Below the pieces are notes generated by a model. The model saw nothing but the letters and a program-made list of their open reading frames with translations. It made no database searches and was not told the origin of the DNA. A stretch of DNA of 64,000 nt. It comes from Corallococcus coralloides DSM 2259. GTDB lineage: Bacteria > Myxococcota > Myxococcia > Myxococcales > Myxococcaceae. Shown here piece after piece: positions 61,758 through 64,000 of this stretch. Every line of letters starts with the position of its first letter. Positions within the stretch are counted from its first letter, which is position 1. The DNA is taken from the NCBI RefSeq assembly GCF_000255295.1, contig NC_017030.1, positions 5,332,001 through 5,396,000 on the forward strand. The letters are read 5' to 3'. A program made the translations under genes and the position numbers.

Positions 61758-62068
61758 GTTTCCTCCAGAGGCGCGGCACCGGCCGGCGCGCGCACTTCGT
61801 CCAACAGCCCCCGCCGCTGAAGCTCCTCCAGGAAGCGCAGCGTGTCGGTCAGCACCGGACCGACGTCGGTCGAAAACTCGGAAGCCACCTGCTCCGCCAC
61901 CGCCCGGGCCGTGCGCTGTCCATCGCACAGCGCCCAGATGCGCGCCGCCGTCGGGTTGAGCCCGCGCAGCGTGCGCCCCTCCGCGTCCAGCACCAGGAAG
62001 TCCGCGCCAAAGCCCTCCCCCGAGGTCCCCGCACGCCGCCGGGGAACGCTGCCTTCCTGAAAGCTCAT
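61754..62068 (-). CDS. PqqD-family peptide-binding protein
   Basis: 104 aa. The PqqD fold is clear: DFLVLDAEGRTLRGLNPTAA, RIWALCDGQRTARAVAEQVA and TLRFLEELQRRGLLDE. PqqD-like domains hold leader peptides for modification enzymes in RiPP pathways; in the HprK-related systems they are stand-alone chaperones. Its ATG overlaps the S26 peptidase stop (ATGA) and its stop overlaps the lipoprotein start. No radical SAM partner is present. Binding of the 54-residue peptide is the obvious hypothesis. Confidence 0.85.
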   Translation of the reverse strand: MSFQEGSVPRRRAGTSGEGFGADFLVLDAEGRTLRGLNPTAARIWALCDGQRTARAVAEQVASEFSTDVGPVLTDTLRFLEELQRRGLLDEVRAPAGAAPLEET

Positions 62069-62475
62069 GCGCGGCCCGTCCTTCCCAGCCACGCGGCCAC
62101 CTGGCGCTTCAGCGTCGCGCGCCAGCGGCCCAGCCGCCTCGGTCCCACGTCCCAACGGTCCATCTCCAGCAGCGCGCCGCCCCGGCGCACACGCCGCGCG
62201 CGCCCCAGGATACGGACGAGAGGCAGCGGCGGATCTTCCATGCCGCCATTGTCCCCGCGAAGCGCACAGACGCTGCCGTCACACCACCGCACCCGGTGCA
62301 ACACCAGCGAGGACTCGAAGCGCGCCAGCACCACCTCGCCCGGGCGCGGCGCCTCCACCAGCGGCTCCACCTCCGCCACGTCACCCGCACGCAACGACGG
62401 CCACATGCTGTCCCCGGCGACAGGGATCCAACGAGGGCCATCGATCACGGAAACGGGCTGGGGAGCGCTCGGCAT
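62065..62475 (-). CDS. Soluble S24/S26-family peptidase (signal-peptidase fold)
   Basis: 136 aa. PVAGDSMWPSLRAGDVAEVE holds the nucleophile Ser23; LVLHRV places a His at residue 60 where bacterial signal peptidases have Lys, and RGDNGGMEDPPLP gives the acidic residues, so it resembles the Ser-His (archaeal/ER) type. No membrane helix is visible; it is expected to be cytoplasmic. It starts the operon peptidase-PqqD-lipoprotein-secreted protein-peptide-kinase, and could cut the precursor or the leader. A non-catalytic role is possible. Confidence 0.8.
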   Translation of the reverse strand: MPSAPQPVSVIDGPRWIPVAGDSMWPSLRAGDVAEVEPLVEAPRPGEVVLARFESSLVLHRVRWCDGSVCALRGDNGGMEDPPLPLVRILGRARRVRRGGALLEMDRWDVGPRRLGRWRATLKRQVAAWLGRTGRA

Positions 62476-62607
62476 CGCGGAGGGAATTCTACTTCACCCT
62501 CTCAATGTCCGCGAATCTCTGAAGGCTCAATCCCCCAGCGATTCCCAGGACTTACGATGCTTAACACCTTTACTCCCGGGTTTTCTGGGAAGACAGGCCG
62601 CCCCCCT

Positions 62608-62639
62608 CCCCTCCGGCCGGGCGCGTCATGCCGGAGGGG
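62608..62639 (-). terminator. Terminator-like hairpin after hisS
   Basis: 9-bp arms CCCCTCCGG/CCGGAGGGG around a 14-nt loop, 10 nt after the hisS stop on the minus strand, separating hisS from the peptidase-PqqD operon. Confidence 0.6.
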
Positions 62640-62648
62640 GAAGTGGGA

Positions 62649-63941
62649 TCAGCACGCGGGGGCCGGGGCCGGAGCTTCCGGCTGCGCCCGCACGGTGGCG
62701 GCGACGCTGTCGAGCGCCACGGGAACGGGCTCACCGCCCGCCATGGGCTTGAGCTTCGCCTGGCCCGTGGTGCGCTCCTGCTCGCCCAGCACCAGCGTGA
62801 AGCGGGCGCCGGACTTGTCCGCGCGCTTCATCTGGCTCTTGAGGCTGCCGCCGCGCGTGTCGAAGTCCACCTTGAGGCCTTCGCGGCGCAGACGGCTGGC
62901 GAGCTTCAGCCCCTCGTCCTGCGAGCCCTCGTCCGCCACGGCGATGAACAGGTCCGGCCGCTGGGCGAACGTCTTGCCGCTCTCCTTCAAGAGCAGCACC
63001 AGCCGGTCCAGGCCCATGGCGAAGCCCACCGCGGGCACGTCCGGCCCGCCCAGGCCCTTCATCATCTTGTCGTAGCGCCCGCCGCCGCCCACGGTGCTGG
63101 CGGTGCCCAGCGCGGGGTGCGAGGCGATGAACTCGAAGACGGTGCGCGTGTAGTAGTCCAGGCCGCGCACCAGCCGGTGGTTCACGACGTAGCGGATGCC
63201 CAGCACGCCCAGCTTGCGCTGCAGGTCCGTGAAGTGCGCGCGGCACGGCTCACAGAGGAACTCCAGCACGTTGGGCCCGGCCGCGGCCACCGCCTGGCAC
63301 TTCTCGTTCTTGCAGTCGAGGACGCGCAGCGGGTTGCGCTCCAGCCGCTGCTGGCAGTCCGCGCACAGCTCTTCTTTGTGCGCGTTGAGGTACTCCACCA
63401 GCTTGGCGTGGTACGCGGGCCGGCAGTTGTCGTCGCCCAGCGAGTTGATGTTCAGGGTGACGTCCGTGAGGCCCAGGGCCTCCAGGAACTGCACCACCAC
63501 GTCCATCAACTCCGCGTCCTGCGCGGGCTCCTTGGCGCCGTAGGCCTCCGCGCCAATCTGGGAGAACTGACGGTAGCGGCCCGTCTTCATCCGCTCGTAG
63601 CGGAACATGGGCCCCATGTAGAACCAGCGCGACACCGGCTCCTGGTTGTTCACCGAGTGCTCGATGTACGCGCGCGCCGCGGGCGCGGTGCCCTCCGGAC
63701 GCAGGGACAGGCTGCGGCCGCCCTTGTCCTCGAAGGTGTACATCTCCTTGCCGACGATGTCCGTCTCCTCGCCCACGCTGCGCACGAAGAGGGCCGTGTC
63801 CTCCACCATCGGCGTGCGCACCTCGCCGTAGCCGAAGCGGCCGAACAGCGTGCGCGCGGTCGACTCCACGAACTGCCAGATTTCAATCTCGCCCGGCAGA
63901 AGGTCGTTCATCCCCTTCACGCCGTTGATCTTCTGGCTCAC
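62649..63941 (-). CDS. hisS: Histidyl-tRNA synthetase
   Basis: 430 aa class II synthetase. Motif 2 (GPMFRYERMKTGRYRQFSQI), the histidine motifs LVRGLDYYTRTVFEF and GGGGRYDKM, and motif 3 (AVGFAMGLDRLVLLL) are intact, followed by the anticodon-binding domain. A short Ala/Pro-rich tail ends the protein. Start is GTG, overlapping the stop of the next upstream gene by 3 bp (GTGA). In many proteobacteria hisS abuts yfgM-bamB-der; here those genes lie 45 kb away. Confidence 0.96.
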   Translation of the reverse strand: MSQKINGVKGMNDLLPGEIEIWQFVESTARTLFGRFGYGEVRTPMVEDTALFVRSVGEETDIVGKEMYTFEDKGGRSLSLRPEGTAPAARAYIEHSVNNQEPVSRWFYMGPMFRYERMKTGRYRQFSQIGAEAYGAKEPAQDAELMDVVVQFLEALGLTDVTLNINSLGDDNCRPAYHAKLVEYLNAHKEELCADCQQRLERNPLRVLDCKNEKCQAVAAAGPNVLEFLCEPCRAHFTDLQRKLGVLGIRYVVNHRLVRGLDYYTRTVFEFIASHPALGTASTVGGGGRYDKMMKGLGGPDVPAVGFAMGLDRLVLLLKESGKTFAQRPDLFIAVADEGSQDEGLKLASRLRREGLKVDFDTRGGSLKSQMKRADKSGARFTLVLGEQERTTGQAKLKPMAGGEPVPVALDSVAATVRAQPEAPAPAPAC

Positions 63942-64000
63942 GTGATGACTCCGATACGCGTGCCCATGCGCACCACCGCTTCCGGCTGCATGCTGTCATC
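63938..64000 (-). CDS. C-terminal 20 codons of an unidentified gene
   Basis: The frame is open from the window edge to a TGA at 63940-63938 that overlaps the hisS start (GTGA). The end reads DDSMQPEAVVRMGTRIGVIT. Too short to identify; the overlap suggests cotranscription with hisS. Confidence 0.55.
   Translation of the reverse strand, partial: DDSMQPEAVVRMGTRIGVIT

Noticed and set aside
57084-62475. Calling the PqqD/HprK-like operon a lasso-peptide cluster
   Set aside because: No transglutaminase-like B2 protease and no asparagine-synthetase-like cyclase are present, and the peptide has no clear Gly/Ala-led core with an Asp/Glu ring acceptor.

Overview
The window is high-GC, densely coded bacterial chromosome and almost certainly comes from a myxobacterium (Myxococcota, Myxococcus/Corallococcus-like). 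The grounds are lipoproteins carrying Ig-like, Kelch and myxobacterial disulfide-repeat modules, one- and two-component hybrids with unusual domain mixes, a bacterial sphingolipid gene pair, and the housekeeping neighbourhood rnc-PPIase-era-der-yfgM-bamB. The genus is an inference; no rRNA or marker comparison was possible. There are no insertion sequences, phage genes or CRISPR arrays. Two tRNA genes are present: Ala(GGC) and Leu(CAA).

Layout. 1-1.2 kb: a minus-strand cassette of two near-identical six-cysteine mini-proteins followed by a MauE/DoxX-like membrane protein that is cut by the window edge. 1.5-6.9 kb: two tandem, duplicated Kelch lipoproteins. 7-13.4 kb: a DsbA/FrnE-type oxidoreductase divergent from a LysR regulator, a ChrA chromate transporter and several lipoprotein or hypothetical genes. 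13.4-22.3 kb: a minus-strand housekeeping block (RNase III, two cyclophilins, Era, Der, YfgM-like, BamB, Nudix, RNase H-like); der carries an apparent -1 frameshift. 22.3-31.5 kb: acyl-CoA/branched-chain catabolism (acyl-CoA dehydrogenase, carboxyltransferase, enoyl-CoA hydratase, HMG-CoA lyase, aminotransferase), interrupted by a YtxH protein and a TIM44/zinc-ribbon/TerB membrane protein.

31.5-40.8 kb looks like a lipid synthesis and envelope transport region. Serine palmitoyltransferase and a GNAT-fold acyltransferase resembling bacterial ceramide synthase are divergent from an MMPL/RND exporter and a PAP2/Aur1-like enzyme, and are followed by MlaC-like and TolC-like genes. 41-52.9 kb is signalling: a double-kinase hybrid, a receiver-cupin fusion, a receiver-GGDEF protein, and a flavoprotein fused to a receiver domain. 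53-57 kb holds a candidate ADP-ribosyltransferase, a PQQ sugar dehydrogenase, an HdeD-like protein and MiaA.

57.1-62.5 kb is the most intriguing region. It is a six-gene, translationally coupled minus-strand operon encoding a soluble S26-type peptidase, a PqqD-like protein, a proline-rich lipoprotein, a 1013-residue secreted beta-rich protein, a 54-residue precursor-like peptide with a lasso-leader-like motif, and an HprK-like kinase. It resembles a peptide-modification system but lacks the lasso B2 and C enzymes. hisS and the last 20 codons of another gene close the window.
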